Source: Ilex aquifolium (taxonomy: Eukaryota > Streptophyta > Magnoliopsida > Aquifoliales > Aquifoliaceae). Taken from it: 64,000 nt of DNA. The stretch is taken from positions 39,567,744 to 39,631,743 of the forward strand of contig OX637393.1 of assembly GCA_951799425.1 (NCBI GenBank), written 5' to 3'. Below are positions 26,347 through 35,652 of this stretch, one piece after another (the first letter of the stretch is position 1; the number at the start of each line of letters is the position of its first letter). Made by a program: the position numbers and the translations under genes. Below the pieces are notes generated by a model. It did no database searches, had not been told where the DNA came from, and worked only from the letters and a program-made list of their open reading frames with translations.

Positions 26347-26552
26347 TTTGCCCCCCATGCCCCGAGCCTTTGATTTTTTCGAAAGGCAAGGGTCGAGGGC
26401 ATGTGTTCATCTATGTTCGGGTGAAACGGGATTTTCCTTGCCATTCACGGCATCTTTTGACCCCCGGGGACTCGCTGTTTAGGGACTTTGCTGAATTTCC
26501 CGGTACCGGAAAACATGTACATATATTAATTTTTTTTTTTTTTTTGTTTCTC

Positions 26553-26560
26553 TATAAATA
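26553..26560 (+). promoter_or_regulatory. TATA box for the antisense gene of element 1
   Basis: TATAAATA in CTCTATAAATAGAG, about 200 bp inside the 3' LTR, facing the aORF. A pyrimidine-rich leader follows (26580-26830), containing a run of AAGAAGCTT/CTCTAGAAGCT repeats (about 26660-26742). That it drives the aORF is inference from position and orientation. Confidence 0.55.
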
Positions 26561-26902
26561 GAGATTACTATTCCATCGTCTTCATCCTTGCCTATCTCCT
26601 GAAACTTTTCCCAAAGGGTGTTCTTCCGAGTTTATTCAAGAAACTAAACCAACTTGGCTTCTTCAAGAAGCTTAGTTAGGCTTCCTCAAGAAGCTTTGTG
26701 AGGCTTCCTCTAGAAGCTTTGTAAGGCTTCCTCTAGAAGCTCAAAGGTTTTCCTCCTCTATTTAAAGGCTCAAAAACACTGTTCACCTCACTTCTCCTTC
26801 CTTCCCTCACTCTCTTCTTTCATTACTTGAAAACATGAGGACTAGGGGCTCATTCATACGTAAGGGTCCTCACGTTGAAGGTGGCTCCCATGAGAGAGGC
26901 AT

Positions 26903-27180
26903 GGTGGGCGGCGCCCATGAGGAAGACATGGTGGGCGGCGCCTATGAGGGGGGCATGGTGGGCGGCGCCCATGAGGAGGAGGCTTGGCCGGCGGCACCCA
27001 TGGCGAAGGAGGCTTGCTTGGCGATTTTGTTGGCGACAGAGACGAAGTGGGCGGCGCCCATGGTGGCAGTCCAGGCGGCGCCCGAGATGAGGGAGGAGTG
27101 GGCGGCGCCCATTGTGGCAGTCCAGGCGGCGCCCGAGATGACGGAGGAGTGGGCGGCGCCCATTGTGGCAGCCCAGGTGG
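26903..27180 (+). repeat. GGGCGGCGCC motif array
   Basis: The palindrome-bearing motif GTGGGCGGCGCCCAT and near copies (CAGGCGGCGCCCGAG) occur about nine times, spaced about 25-30 bp, six or more of them nearly exact. In one plus-strand frame this reads as Gly-Gly-Ala-His repeats. Related motifs occur three times in each LTR and once near 31762. Confidence 0.8.
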
Positions 27181-27343
27181 TGTACTTCGTGGCGCAGGCA
27201 GTGGGAAAGGGCGAACTGACGGGTCCTCCATGGGCGGCTCCCCCTTGGGCTTCAGTCGTTTTGGTCCTTGTTCTCGCGGCGGCTTTGGTGCAGTGCCGGC
27301 GACCAATGAGAGACCCTTTGGTACCATCTGTGGGGGGTCAGAC

Positions 27344-29553
27344 ATGAGTACGAGGATTTCAGATAATCCTTTTGGCGTATCTAGGGGGACCATACGCCTA
27401 GGCAAGCAGCGGGGTGCGTCTCCAAGAGGCGCAGATGACGTCCGTTTTAGACTGGGTAGTGCCACAGACACTTCAGGAGGCGCCCAGGATGCATTGGACG
27501 GCGCCCCAGGCATGGTTCAGTCTCCTCCTCTCAAGTCCAGGGAACGACCGATCAACGATGCGGATGGTCCTGGCTCTCAAGGTAGGTTCCCGGTACTTCC
27601 TTTTCTCTTTCATTGGTACGGGTATTCTTTTTAATCTGAACATAATTTTATCTCTTGATGAATCTTTACCCAGATGATCAGGAGACTGTCAGGGATCCCG
27701 AGGAAGGTCCGACTGATGACGGAGGCAGTCGTTCTAAGGTAGCCTCCCTCTTTAGCTATTTTAAGTATGACGAGGATATTTTAGAGCTGGTTTCCTTGTA
27801 TCGTATTCCTCCCTCGGTACTGTGCCGTCATGCGGAGGCTGATGAGTCAGCTTGCTGCGATTCTCCGGATGATATAGTACTTTATGAGGGGGCCTTAGAG
27901 GCGGGTCTGAGGTTCCCGATTCCCGGGCCCATATGTCGGGTCTTGGAGCGTCTTTCATTAGTTCCTGGGAAGCTGGCTCCGAATGGTTGGAGAGTTTTAT
28001 TAGCTTTCTTTGCACTGTGGCGGTTAACACACGGAGCTAGTGCCCCTCCCCCGTTCGAGGAGTTCTTGGTTACCTATATACTTCTGGAGAACCCCGTTCC
28101 ACACCAGGGGTGGTATCGATTTTCCCCGAGGTTAGGGAAGAGGAAGTTTATCACTGGGCTCACCTCCAATCATCATAATTGGAAGAAGAAGTTCTTTTTT
28201 GTTGGGGGCGAGTGGGCCTCCGAGTCCGATCGCGCCAGGGTGCCTACCAGTTGGAGTACGATTCCAAAAACTAAGCAGGGTAAGGATTCTAACTTTTGAC
28301 TTCTGCTTTGATTGTCAAGTGCAACCATGTGCTTATTCTTACGATGACTGTTCTCTTGCAGCTCCGCCGACCCTCACCGATGACCAGAAGGGGCTACTTG
28401 AGATGGTCGTTAACAACCCAACTAGGGAGCACTTCGAGATTATGTCAGCAGTTGGTTGTTCCACAGCTTCCTTGAGACCAAAGAAGAAAGGTATTTGATC
28501 ATCAACTAGTCCCCTTGGATAGACTGTGTGGTAGGATCCATTGGCTTACACTGTTTTTTTTTTTTTTTAGGCCCTCCACTTGTCAGGTCTTTTGTGGAAG
28601 AAGTGTGTGTCTCCAGGACAGTTCCTTCTCCTTCTCCTCCTGCCCCCAAGAGGGCGAGGACCGATGCCCCTAGCTTGGGTGGCCCTACGGAGGCAGAGCC
28701 CGGCGAATCTCCTCCTCCCACTCTGGCTGATATTCCGTCACCTCCGAGGGGCGGTCCTAGCGCAGTTGAGGCCGAGGTTCCGGCGCCATGCTCTACTAGG
28801 ACGAAAGGTCCACTTACACGCATTTCTCAGGGAGTTGCCTCGTCGTCCATGCTTCGTGATGTGGAGTTGGCAAATGAGAGATTCTGTACCTTTGCGACCG
28901 GTGCTGAAGCTCGAGAGATTGCCTCCCTAGGTCCACAGGGAGTGGTCAACGCCGCTGTGGAAGGCTTCGCTTTGGTATGCCTTACATTCCTGCTTTATAT
29001 ATGGATTTCTTCGGTATACCTTGGCCTAGTTCTTCATCTCTCTTTTTTTTTTTTTATCTTTGAACGTCAACAGGTGGCTGCTACCTTGCCTTACCTCTTC
29101 AACCACACTCTGATTATCGAGGATGCAGTCCAAGGTCGAGCGATGGAGAGGCAGGCGCGTGAGACTGCCGAGGATCAGCTTCGGCATGAGCGGCAGGCAC
29201 GGGAGAATGCCGTGGAGCTAGCTCGACAGACGCGAGAGGATGTCGAGAAGCAACTAGAGCTCGAGCGGCAGACGCGAGAGAGTGCTGCTGAGCAGTTGAG
29301 GCTGTCACAGGCGAAGGTTACTCAGCTTGAGACTGACCTTCGAGTAGCACTTGAGAGAGCTGTCAGAGCGGAGGCCCAGAGGGATGCTGCTGAAAGGGCC
29401 AGGGCTAGTGCTTTTGTTGATGGCTATGAGGAGCTTAGGAGGAAGGCATTAGTAGCATATCCTTATAACGATTTTTCTGAGCTTAAGCCTTATGAGGCCC
29501 CTGAGTCTGATGACGAGGGTGATTATGTGAGTGGAGACAGTGAGGGTCAGTAG
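27344..29553 (+). CDS. Element 1 antisense gene (aORF), 5 exons, transposase_28-like plus coiled coil
   Basis: Predicted exons 27344-27581, 27674-28279, 28362-28490, 28571-28974 and 29074-29553. All introns are GT-AG and short (71-99 bp), phases match, and 618 residues are open throughout. Exon 2 carries the conserved block (GLRFPIPGPICRVLERLSLVPG, NGWRVLLAFFALWRL, WKKKFFFVGGEW) that I recognise as the putative gypsy-type transposon domain PF04195. Exon 4 is Pro/Ser-rich; exon 5 is a long charged coiled coil of ERQARE-type repeats ending RRKALVAYPYNDF and an acidic tail. The molecular role is unknown. Upstream, a Gly-Gly-Ala-His repeat frame starting at 26835 seems to have lost phase near 26980, so the original N-terminus may have been longer. 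The gene opposes gag-pol and converges on it. Confidence 0.72.
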
Positions 29554-29628
29554 GGGTGCGGCTCTTTGTACTTTTTGCTTGACAGACTATGTCGAAGCTT
29601 CTTTGCATGAAATGTCAGTCGACGTCTA

Positions 29629-29728
29629 ACTCTTTTGTAAAAGCTTCTAGAATACTCTTTTGTAAAAGCTTCTAGAATACTCTTTTGTAAAAGCTTCTAG
29701 GATACTCTTTTGTAAAGGCTTCTAGAAT
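29629..29728 (+). repeat. 25-bp tandem repeat, 4 copies, between aORF and pol ends
   Basis: Units ACTCTTTTGTAAAAGCTTCTAGAAT start at 29629, 29654, 29679 and 29704. The core AGCTTCTAGAAT contains TTCTAGAA, the inverted pair of a heat-shock element. A separate 36-bp duplication (GTGGACACCAACTCATGACC) lies at 29855-29926 just after the pol stop. Confidence 0.9.
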
Positions 29729-29922
29729 TTTGAATGAAACACAACCTTTTGAGAAAATACTAAGAAATGTTATTTCATAATCCAAAGTGGATACTCGGAG
29801 AAAATCAACTAACATGAGAAATTGACTAAGGTAAAAAGGCAAATAGTCTAAACAGTGGACACCAACTCATGACCTACTACCCCCAGCTACGTGGACACCA
29901 ACTCATGACCTACTGCCCCCAG

Positions 29923-32900
29923 CTACTGATAGTATTTCTTTAAATGTTCTGCATTCCAGGGGTGGCCCAGGACCTTTCCTTCAAAATTCTGGATTCTGTA
30001 GGTATCTGGTCTCACTACCTCTGTGACCGTGTAAGGTCCTTCCCAGTTGGGTCCCAGCTTTCCTTCCCTGGAGTCCTTGGTAGCCAGGATGACCTTCTTT
30101 AGGACCAAGTCCCCGGGTAAGAAGGAGCGAAGCTTCACCCTCGAGTTGTAGTACTTGGTCATGCGACGCTTGTACTCTGTATTCCTGAGCATGGCTATTT
30201 CCCTTTCCTCCTCTACCAAGTCGAGGTTGATGCGGAGACCTTCTGCGTTACTAGTAGGGTCGTGAAACTGAACCCTAAGGGAGTGTACCCCGATTTCAAC
30301 GGGTATCACAGCCTCTGTCCCATAGGATAGGGTGAATGGTGTCTCGTCTGTAGGACTTCTTGGTGTCGTCCGATAGGCCCATAGCACTCCTGGGAGTTCG
30401 TCTACCCACTTCCCTTTCGCGGCTTCGAGTCTGGCTTTCAAGTTGCGGAATATGGTCCTGACAGTGACCTCCGCTTGGCCGTTTGCCTGTGGATGGGCGG
30501 GGCTGGAGTGGGGTTGCTTGATTTGGAGATCTGCACAGAAATTGTTGAGTAGTCTGTTATCAAACTGCTTGGCGTTGTCACTCACAATGGCGTGTGGTAC
30601 TCCAAATCGACAGACCAGACTTCTCCATATAAAATCCTTTATTTTCTGGTCTGTGATCCTGGCTAGGGCTTCAGCTTCCGCCCACTTAGTGAAGTAGTCT
30701 ATAGCGATGACCACGAATTTGCATTGGCCTCGGCTTACTGGGAGGGGACCCAGGATGTTGATCCCCCACATGGAGAAAGGCCATGGGCTCTGAATGGTGG
30801 TGAGCTCTTCGGGTGGTTGTCTGGACACAGTGGCGAAGCGTTGGCACTTGTCACACCTCCTGACAAAGTCTTTAGACTCTCTGATCATGGTGGGCCAATA
30901 GTATCCTTGTCTGACTGCTTTATGGGCCAATGCTCGCCCTCCTGAGTGGTTTCCACATATTCCCTCGTGAATTTCTCTCATGGCATAGTCTGCCTCCTCT
31001 GGTGTGAGACAACGGAGTAGTGGGAGAGAATGACTTTTCTTGTAGAGGGTATTCTGTAGGATGACGTACCTGGATGATCTAGTTCTTAACTTCCTGGCTT
31101 CCATAGGGTTGTCTGGGAGTGTGCCCTCCTCAAGGTAGGCTCGGATGGGGGTCATCCAGTTGGACTCCGAGGAAGTACAGTGGACATCACCCTCTTGAGT
31201 TTTGAGGGTGCTGGGCTCGTACTGGTGACCTGTCAGTGCCGGGCCCATAAGCAGATTCGCAGAGGCGAACTTGGTGAGGGCGTCGACCATGACGTTTTCT
31301 TCTCGAGGTACATGATTGATATTGAAACAGGTGAACTTTGTGAGCAGAGCTTGTACCACTGAGAGGTACTCCTGCATCCTTTCTTCCTTTGCTTCGAAAT
31401 CTCCTCTTACTTGGTTGACTATGAGTTGAGAGTCACTGAAGACCGTAAGGTTGAGGGCTTCCATCTTCAATGCCAGTCTCAAGCCTGATATGAGGGCCTC
31501 GTACTCAGCCTGATTGTTAGACGTGGCAAAATGGAGAGAGACGGTGTACTTCAACGGAGTACCATGAGGGCTGATCAGTACTAGTCCAGCTCCCCCACCC
31601 TCGTTGGTGGATGACCCATCTACATAAAGCTTCCAGAAGGTTATAGTGGGTGATGGGGAGGGAACCAACTTTGTAGGCGAAGAGGTTGGTGGCAATAGGC
31701 TACTGGGTGACTCCTGATGAGAGGGAGGCGAAGCAGGAGGAGAGGACATCGCTCCGGGCAAGGTGGGCGGCGCCCTGGTCATGGTGTGGGGTGCCTTGGG
31801 CTGCTTGGCCCGCTGCTGCTCCTTCGAGCCGTTATGTCCTCTCAGGGCCGCGTCTGATTCAGTCTCCTGGTAGGTGGAGTCAGTGTGCACTGAGCGCATG
31901 GACCTAGGGACTTCTAGAACCTCTCCTTCAGATTCTTGTGATGGCGTAGACTCCGTAACGAAATCTGCGAGTGCTTGTGCTTTTACGGCTGATCGTGGTT
32001 GATACTGCACATCGAACTCGCTCAACTCGACGGCCCACTTGAGTAGCCGGCCGGATACATCTGGCTTCCCTAATATGCCCTTGAGCGGTTGATTCGTGAC
32101 CACCCTGATGGTGTGGCTCTGAAAGTAATGGCGCAAACGTCTTGCGGCGGTGATAAGGGCAAGGGCCAACTTTTCCAACTCCGAGTACCTTACCTCTGCC
32201 CCTCGATATGCCCTACTTACATAGTATATGGGCTTCTGGATACCTCCTTCTTCTCTGATAAGGACAGAGCTGACAGCAGATGGCGAGGATGAGAGGTAAA
32301 GGTAGAGGACCTCCCCTGGAACGGCATGGGAGAGTAGTGGTGGTGTGGCCAGGTAGGCTTTGAGCTTCTGGAAGGCTTCCTCAGCGTCTGGGCCCCACTG
32401 GAAAGACCTGCGGAGTATCTTAAAGAAAGGGAGACATTTATCAGCGGACTTAGAAACGAACCTGTTAAGGGCTGCTATTCTCCCATTAAGGCGTTGGACC
32501 TCCTTGGTGGATGTAGGAGACTTCATCTCCAATACAGCTCTGATTTTGTCCGGGTTTGCCTCTATTCCCCTTTTGTGGACCATGAAGCCCAAGAACTTTC
32601 CTGAGCTGACGCCGAAGGCACATTTTTCTGGGTTCAGCTTCATTATGTAGGCTCTCAACACTTTGAAGGTCTCCTGGAGGTGTGCTACATGGTCTACTGC
32701 AACTATACTCTTCACTAGCATGTCGTCAACATAAACTTCCATGGTTTTCCCAATCTGGCTCTTGAACATCCTGTTAACGAGGCGCTGGTATGTAGCTCCG
32801 GCGTTTTTGAGCCCGAAATGCATCACCCTGTAACAGTAAGTGCCTCTTGGGGTGATGAACGAGGTCTTCTCCTGATCAGGGGGAAACATGCTGATCTGGT

Positions 32901-35601
32901 TGTACCCGAAGTAGGCATCCAGAAAACTTAACAGCTCGTGCCCCGCTGTGGCATCGATGAGGAGGTCGATGCGGGGGAGAGGGTAGCTGTCTTTGGGACA
33001 TGCCTTGTTGAGTTCCGTGAAGTCCACGCACATGCGCCACTTCCCATTGTTCTTTGTTACCATGACCACATTGGAGAGCCAATCTGGGTAGGCTACCTCC
33101 CTCACTGACCCATTTACCAGCAACTTGTCTACCTCTTTTTCCATGGATTGCCCCCTTTCGGTGCTCATACTCCTCAATTTTTGGCGGATAAGCTTGTATC
33201 TGGGGTCAACGTTGAGTCGGTGGGAGGCCACCTCGGGGTCAATGCCCTCCAAGTCCTCGTGGGACCAGGCGAAGACGTCTATGTTTTGCTTGAGGAAGTT
33301 TATTAAGGCAGATGCCAGCTCCTGGGAGAGTGAGGAGCCTATGTAGACCTTCCTCTCTGGAAGGCTGTCGTCGAGTACTACTGGTTGGAGCTCTTCTGCA
33401 GGTTCACCTCTTTCCAAGGTGTTATCATCCCTGGGGTCGAGTACTTCGATCTGGAGAGTCTCGTGCGGTCTCTTAGCCCTCATAGAGGCCATGTAGCACT
33501 CTCTGGCTGAGACCTGATCTCCTCTTATCTCCCCGATCCCATTACAGGTTGGGAATCGAAGGAGAAGGTGGTAGGTAAAGGGTACTGCCCTTAAAGCATT
33601 GAGAGCAGGACGTCCAAGAATTACATTATAAGCAGAAGGGCAATCAAGTACAAGAAAATTTACCATTATGGTAGAGCTTCTAGGAGCAGTCCCTGCTGTG
33701 ACAGGCAGAGTGATGGATCCCAAAGGCTGGACTCTCTCTCCTGAGAAACCCACCAAGGGAGTACGGACTGGCTGTAGCCTCTCCCTGCCGAGGTGAAGGC
33801 TGTCATAGGCAGTGACGAATAGGATGTCGGCTGAGCTGCCGCTGTCCACCAGGACTCTCTTGACTTGGTAGTTGGCAATCATCAGAGTCAAGACTAGAGG
33901 GTCATCGTGTGGGACTTGGACCCCTTCAAGATCTCTGTCTGAGAAGGTGATGACCTCCTCCTCCCCATGTCGGGGGGTCTTCAGTGGGCGAGAGTCATAA
34001 GGCTCTGTCTGTCTGGCTCTACAGGCGTGCACCTTCCTGGCAGATTTGGAGTCACCTCCTCCTCCTAACCCTCCGGCGATGGTCTGAATCTCACCGAGGG
34101 GCTGTTGTCGCTCACGTTCTTCGTTCGGGGGAACTGGTCCCCGACCAGCTACGTACTGTCTGAGATGACCCCGCTGGATAAGTTCCTCAATCTGCTTTTT
34201 CAGTTGGAAACAGTCATCCGTGTCATGTCCATGGTCGCGGTGGAAGCGACAATATTTACTGGGGTTCCTACGCTTGGGGTCAGACTTCATCTTTCCGGGC
34301 CAACGGACGGTTGGGTCATCCTGAATCTGGAGCAGGATGTGCTCCACTGAGGCGTTGAGTGGAGTGAATGGTTGTCGGTCTCTCGGGGGCAATGGCCCTA
34401 GACGGTCTTTTACTGAAACTCTGTCGGTCTTCTTTCTCTTGTTCTCGGCCTCCCTTCTATCTTCTCGGCTGTCCTTCCTTTTCTCCCCTCCTCGTGAGGA
34501 CTCACCTCGGCGGGCCTTAGTGACGTCCTCGGCATTCATATACTTCTGTGCTCTCGTCAGCAGCTCGGGCATGCTGGAGGGTGGTTTCTTGAGGACTGAG
34601 AACATGAAGCTGGAGGTGCGGAGGCCGGCAATGAAGGCAGCTAAGGTTACCTTATCATCTGGCTCCTCGACCTGGAGGACCTCGTCATTGAAACGGGCGA
34701 GGTAGCTTCTGAGGCTTTCGTCCCTGTCCTGCTTCATGGTGAGCAGGTGGGTAACTGGCTTCTGATGACGGCGTCCCCCAATGAAGTGGGAGACGAAAGA
34801 CCTGCTAAGCTCTGCGAAAGAATGGACGGAGGAGGGCTTCATCTTGGAGAACCATTGGCGAGCAGACCCCTTCAGGGTGGTAGGGAAAGCTCTGCACATG
34901 ATCTCCTCAGGTACATTGTGGAGTTGCATGAGGGACTTGTAGGTGTCCAAGTGGTCTAGAGGGTCTTTGGTGCCGTCGAAGATCTCGATGTTAGGCATCT
35001 TGAACTTCGAGGGCAGTGGGTAATTTACTATATCAGCAGTAAAAGGAGAGTCGGTACGTCTTACCAAGTAGTCCAAGGTCTCCGGCGCCTGTGCCTTGAT
35101 AGCATTGAGGGCATCACCCAGTTGGTTTTGTACCTCTCTAATCTTCTCGTCCCACTGATTAGGGACATCCTTGGACAGGTATTGGCTTTCGTGGTCTCCA
35201 TATTGACTCTCTCTTGCGTCCTCCTGGGCAGGCACATGCAAAGGGGGAACGCGTGAACCCCCTGCGTGTTGAGGAGGGACTGCCGGAAGAGGGGCTCCTT
35301 GACGTGGCCCTGGTACATTATGGTGAGGGACCCCATGGTGGGGGGCAGTCTGGCGTCCAGAAGGGACAGGCTGTTCTTCTCGTGGTGGAGGGAGTGGGAC
35401 TCCTCCTTGAGAGAACATGAGTTGGATGATCTGTTGGTTCTGGCTCACCAACAGCTGCATAGTCTGGAGGAGTTGTTGTTGTCCAGTGGCAGGAGTAACA
35501 GTAGAAGGTTCCCCAGGCATGATGGGAGGGGGAACCTCCTCCTGGTGAGTCTGGTTGTTTTCTCCCGGTTGCTGACTCATTGAGCGGGTAGTGATTGCCA
35601 T
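29923..35601 (-). CDS. Element 1 gag-pol polyprotein, uninterrupted
   Basis: A 1892-codon frame. I start it at the ATG at 35601 (MAITTRSM); the frame stays open to 35748, but that part crosses the primer-binding site and LTR. Approximate residues: gag 200-310; gag zinc-type motif CRFHRDHGHDTDDC near 445; protease with DSGSSADIL near 586; reverse transcriptase from about 830 with YVDD near 955; gypsy RNase H about 1080-1200; a second RNase H (LYVDGSS, AEYEAL, SDSQL) about 1320-1440; integrase with its HHCC finger about 1538-1588 and core after it. Products would copy the RNA and insert the DNA. Oddity: the integrase reads WGINILGPLP, with Asn1615 (codon 30759-30757) where the first catalytic Asp is expected. 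No chromodomain was seen; the C-terminus is the usual KLGPNWEGPY module. The 3' end faces the aORF. Confidence 0.92.
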   Translation of the reverse strand: MAITTRSMSQQPGENNQTHQEEVPPPIMPGEPSTVTPATGQQQLLQTMQLLVSQNQQIIQLMFSQGGVPLPPPREEQPVPSGRQTAPHHGVPHHNVPGPRQGAPLPAVPPQHAGGSRVPPLHVPAQEDARESQYGDHESQYLSKDVPNQWDEKIREVQNQLGDALNAIKAQAPETLDYLVRRTDSPFTADIVNYPLPSKFKMPNIEIFDGTKDPLDHLDTYKSLMQLHNVPEEIMCRAFPTTLKGSARQWFSKMKPSSVHSFAELSRSFVSHFIGGRRHQKPVTHLLTMKQDRDESLRSYLARFNDEVLQVEEPDDKVTLAAFIAGLRTSSFMFSVLKKPPSSMPELLTRAQKYMNAEDVTKARRGESSRGGEKRKDSREDRREAENKRKKTDRVSVKDRLGPLPPRDRQPFTPLNASVEHILLQIQDDPTVRWPGKMKSDPKRRNPSKYCRFHRDHGHDTDDCFQLKKQIEELIQRGHLRQYVAGRGPVPPNEERERQQPLGEIQTIAGGLGGGGDSKSARKVHACRARQTEPYDSRPLKTPRHGEEEVITFSDRDLEGVQVPHDDPLVLTLMIANYQVKRVLVDSGSSADILFVTAYDSLHLGRERLQPVRTPLVGFSGERVQPLGSITLPVTAGTAPRSSTIMVNFLVLDCPSAYNVILGRPALNALRAVPFTYHLLLRFPTCNGIGEIRGDQVSARECYMASMRAKRPHETLQIEVLDPRDDNTLERGEPAEELQPVVLDDSLPERKVYIGSSLSQELASALINFLKQNIDVFAWSHEDLEGIDPEVASHRLNVDPRYKLIRQKLRSMSTERGQSMEKEVDKLLVNGSVREVAYPDWLSNVVMVTKNNGKWRMCVDFTELNKACPKDSYPLPRIDLLIDATAGHELLSFLDAYFGYNQISMFPPDQEKTSFITPRGTYCYRVMHFGLKNAGATYQRLVNRMFKSQIGKTMEVYVDDMLVKSIVAVDHVAHLQETFKVLRAYIMKLNPEKCAFGVSSGKFLGFMVHKRGIEANPDKIRAVLEMKSPTSTKEVQRLNGRIAALNRFVSKSADKCLPFFKILRRSFQWGPDAEEAFQKLKAYLATPPLLSHAVPGEVLYLYLSSSPSAVSSVLIREEGGIQKPIYYVSRAYRGAEVRYSELEKLALALITAARRLRHYFQSHTIRVVTNQPLKGILGKPDVSGRLLKWAVELSEFDVQYQPRSAVKAQALADFVTESTPSQESEGEVLEVPRSMRSVHTDSTYQETESDAALRGHNGSKEQQRAKQPKAPHTMTRAPPTLPGAMSSPPASPPSHQESPSSLLPPTSSPTKLVPSPSPTITFWKLYVDGSSTNEGGGAGLVLISPHGTPLKYTVSLHFATSNNQAEYEALISGLRLALKMEALNLTVFSDSQLIVNQVRGDFEAKEERMQEYLSVVQALLTKFTCFNINHVPREENVMVDALTKFASANLLMGPALTGHQYEPSTLKTQEGDVHCTSSESNWMTPIRAYLEEGTLPDNPMEARKLRTRSSRYVILQNTLYKKSHSLPLLRCLTPEEADYAMREIHEGICGNHSGGRALAHKAVRQGYYWPTMIRESKDFVRRCDKCQRFATVSRQPPEELTTIQSPWPFSMWGINILGPLPVSRGQCKFVVIAIDYFTKWAEAEALARITDQKIKDFIWRSLVCRFGVPHAIVSDNAKQFDNRLLNNFCADLQIKQPHSSPAHPQANGQAEVTVRTIFRNLKARLEAAKGKWVDELPGVLWAYRTTPRSPTDETPFTLSYGTEAVIPVEIGVHSLRVQFHDPTSNAEGLRINLDLVEEEREIAMLRNTEYKRRMTKYYNSRVKLRSFLPGDLVLKKVILATKDSREGKLGPNWEGPYTVTEVVRPDTYRIQNFEGKVLGHPWNAEHLKKYYQ

Positions 35602-35630
35602 GGATTGAATGAGAGTAGGAAGTCTAGTCG

Positions 35631-35652
35631 TTTCCCACAGACGGCGCCAAAC
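35631..35652 (-). other. Element 1 primer-binding site
   Basis: On the minus strand directly after the 5' LTR: GTTTGGCGCCGTCTGTGGGA. The TGGCGCCGT core fits the 3' end of a tRNA-Asp-type primer; the exact tRNA was not checked. Element 2 has the same site at 44026-44046. Confidence 0.75.

Noticed and set aside
26854..27513. 219-codon Pro-rich minus-strand ORF (GRRPP/WAPPT repeats)
   Set aside because: It is the reverse reading of the GGCGCC repeat array and the aORF first exon; no domain signal beyond the repeat.
30443..35583. Many plus-strand ORFs of 60-122 codons
   Set aside because: All are shadows of the long minus-strand gag-pol frame.
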